The position numbers were made by a program, and so were the translations under genes. Positions 7,346 through 9,217 of a stretch of DNA of 9,217 nt are shown piece by piece. The notes beneath the pieces are model-generated. The model worked only from the letters and a program-made list of their open reading frames with translations, was not told the DNA's origin and ran no database searches. How positions within the stretch are numbered: the first letter of the stretch is position 1; every line of letters begins with the position of its first letter. The stretch comes from Bacteroidales bacterium (lineage in GTDB: Bacteria > Bacteroidota > Bacteroidia > Bacteroidales > GCA-2711565), in contig JAOZUV010000054.1 in NCBI GenBank assembly GCA_029938505.1, forward strand, positions 1-9,217, written 5' to 3'.

Positions 7346-9217
7346 TATTTTGTTGTTTACTATTTAAAATATTCCTCAACATTATTGGCAAATAAATAAT
7401 AATTGCTGGGATTGAAAACAATAATCCTCCTATTGTACCAACAGCTAAAGCAAACCAAAATGTTTCTTTATTACCCCAAAATATAAATGGAACTAATCCT
7501 AAAATGGTCGACACTATAGTTAATAAAACAGGAATTATTTTGAAACTGTAAGCCTTAATATAATTACTAATTCGCGCATTGTTTGGTTTTATCAGATCAT
7601 TATTATTAAGATCGTTTATTATATATAATGCTGAATTTACCACTAATCCACTTACTAGGAGAAAGGAAGCATAGCCACCCTGATCAAACTTAAATTCAAA
7701 CAAATAGAAAGCAAGAAAAACTCCAATAAAAGACAAAGGAATCATTACAATAATCATTAAAGGTTGGATGAGAGATTCAAGTAAGATTGCGCAAATAAAA
7801 TATACAATTACCAACATCAAAAACAAAAGGAAGTACTGATTTTTCTCCTTTACATTCCAGTAATTACCAACGGGGATTACTGCCATATAACCAACTGGTA
7901 AATTATTGTTAAATTCCATTTCATATCTTCTGAGTACTATTCTTGATAATTCACCTGGCCCAATAAAATCGTATGTAATGAATAGTTTATATTCTTGATT
8001 CTCCCGATATATCGATTTGCTTGCTTCTTCTTTGTATATCTCTGATTTGTTCAACAATTTTAAATTATTATCAAAACCAATTGGCTTCCGTAGAATAGAC
8101 CATAAGTCAGATTCTTGGGCTCCATCTGAAAAAAGGCTTACTTCTTCAAACTCGCCATTAAATGGAATATTAAACATATAATTGCTACGTAAATCATATA
8201 AGTTTAGCTGCTTTACCAATTCATTTATTGACATTTCTACCTTGGCTATTTGCTTTTTATCTATTCTTATATAGGAATTTAACCCATCATCTAAAAATCG
8301 CCATGAACTTCCAGATTCCATAAATACTTCTGATATTCGGGGGTTTTTAAGAAGTTCATTTTTTGCTTCACGAACAAGCTCTAACAATTCATTATAATTA
8401 TATCCACTAAAAAGTAATCTGGAATTTTTAAATCCTTCAAATAGAGCATTGCTAAATCCTCTACCTACTCCATAAATATAAAAATCAGCACTTGAAATAT
8501 CAATAGCCAAACTTTCGAGTTTCCCTTTTAATAAAAAAGGAAAAAAACTATCCTCAAAATCTTCTTTGAAATAGATTACTAATTTTGAATTTTCAAAGCT
8601 ATTTATATCGGTTTGATAAAAATCAATCTCTTCGAACTGGCTTAAATAATTTTCGAAATCAACATATATAGCATTTAAATGATTAATTGAAGCCCCTTTA
8701 GGAATTTTAACATTCACGTTTAATTTTGTTCGCTGTGTTGTGGGTGTAAAATAATCATCTCCCTTCACAAACTCAGTAAATAACCTTAGCGTACCACCCA
8801 AGGTAATATCAATAATTGGTTTTACTTCATCTATATATGTGGTATTTCCAAGAGTATTATTATATATTTTGAAAAACCAATGATCACCTTCTGCCTTTTC
8901 AGGCAACATATAAACAGGTAACCCAACGGTGAGAACTCCTAATATAAATAAGGCAATTTTGTATTTTGATCCGAAAATGATGAAGCGACGATATAAATTA
9001 TTAAATCCAATTATCCTTTTTTTTCTGCGAAAAAAATTGCGCCCCACTTTTTTTTTGAGCTGGATTTTTTCCATCAAGGCGGGTATAAAAAATAATGCGA
9101 TTGCGATAGATACTGACAAATTAATTATAATAACCCATGCAAAATCAATTAGATTAATTTGCTGTTCTGCTTCGAGAAAAAATATAACTACTAAAGCACC
9201 AATTGTTGTTAAGGTCG
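7338..9217 (-). CDS. RND efflux transporter permease, C-terminal part (runs off right edge)
   Basis: The frame is open to the window end, giving 625 visible residues. The TTG at 9119 is an internal Leu, not a start, because the upstream codons read 'TLTTIGALVVIFFLEAEQQI', a typical TM5-6 stretch. Numbering from that Leu: TM6 about 1-15, TM7 53-72, a large periplasmic loop 75-425, then TM8 428-447, TM9 453-473, TM10 484-504, TM11 527-548 and TM12 555-577. TM10 reads 'GLVVNSALYIINDL', placing Asn495-Ser496 where AcrB has Lys940-Asn941. TM11 reads 'SFKIIPVLLTI', with Ile529 where Arg971 would be. The relay looks weaker than in the following permease; the TM4 acidic pair is out of view. 'TLGNTTYIDEVKPIID' (89-104) sits at the start of the second periplasmic loop. 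It is the first visible gene of the operon and probably partners the next permease. Confidence 0.9.
   Translation of the reverse strand, partial: TLTTIGALVVIFFLEAEQQINLIDFAWVIIINLSVSIAIALFFIPALMEKIQLKKKVGRNFFRRKKRIIGFNNLYRRFIIFGSKYKIALFILGVLTVGLPVYMLPEKAEGDHWFFKIYNNTLGNTTYIDEVKPIIDITLGGTLRLFTEFVKGDDYFTPTTQRTKLNVNVKIPKGASINHLNAIYVDFENYLSQFEEIDFYQTDINSFENSKLVIYFKEDFEDSFFPFLLKGKLESLAIDISSADFYIYGVGRGFSNALFEGFKNSRLLFSGYNYNELLELVREAKNELLKNPRISEVFMESGSSWRFLDDGLNSYIRIDKKQIAKVEMSINELVKQLNLYDLRSNYMFNIPFNGEFEEVSLFSDGAQESDLWSILRKPIGFDNNLKLLNKSEIYKEEASKSIYRENQEYKLFITYDFIGPGELSRIVLRRYEMEFNNNLPVGYMAVIPVGNYWNVKEKNQYFLLFLMLVIVYFICAILLESLIQPLMIIVMIPLSFIGVFLAFYLFEFKFDQGGYASFLLVSGLVVNSALYIINDLNNNDLIKPNNARISNYIKAYSFKIIPVLLTIVSTILGLVPFIFWGNKETFWFALAVGTIGGLLFSIPAIIIYLPIMLRNILNSKQQNNG

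Noticed and set aside
9117..9119. TTG at 9119 as start of a 593-residue protein
   Set aside because: The frame stays open to the window edge and encodes typical RND transmembrane sequence upstream, so this is a partial gene, not a short one.

Overview
The window reads as chromosome of a low-GC member of the Bacteroidota. Three things point there: a promoter of the TTTG / TAnnTTTG type in front of the tRNA, an Era N-terminus of the form usual in that phylum, and a pair of back-to-back RND permeases followed by a TolC-like protein. The phylum assignment is an inference from these; no search was run.

Layout. Positions 1-52 (minus) hold only the first 17 codons of era, a ribosome-assembly GTPase. 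An AT-rich divergent region with a recognisable promoter (79-110) drives an initiator tRNA (147-218, plus), which ends at a clean intrinsic terminator (230-262). From about 263 to 2751 lies what I read as a decayed or truncated mobile segment. It consists of a gene-poor stretch with short direct and inverted repeats, a small ORF without a good start codon (460-615), a serine recombinase that stops after its Recombinase domain (681-1508), and an unrecognised 402-residue coiled-coil protein (1543-2751) whose open frame overlaps the recombinase end in another frame. The recombinase and small ORF look like a pair common in Candidate Phyla Radiation (Patescibacteria) genomes, so transfer is possible.

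The rest (2824-9217, minus) is one efflux operon, transcribed toward the mobile segment: an RND permease entering from beyond the right edge (7338-9217, about the C-terminal 60%), a second complete RND permease (4295-7345), and an outer-membrane TolC-family channel (2824-4308). The genes overlap by 8 and 14 bases, so they are almost certainly cotranscribed and probably translationally coupled. The two permeases differ in their proton-relay residues, which suggests a heteromeric, functionally asymmetric pump of the MdtBC kind. The periplasmic adaptor, the operon promoter and any regulator would lie to the right of the window.

I do not see a convincing new defence or regulatory system. The most interesting points are the recombinase truncation junction, the unknown coiled-coil gene, and the asymmetric permease pair.
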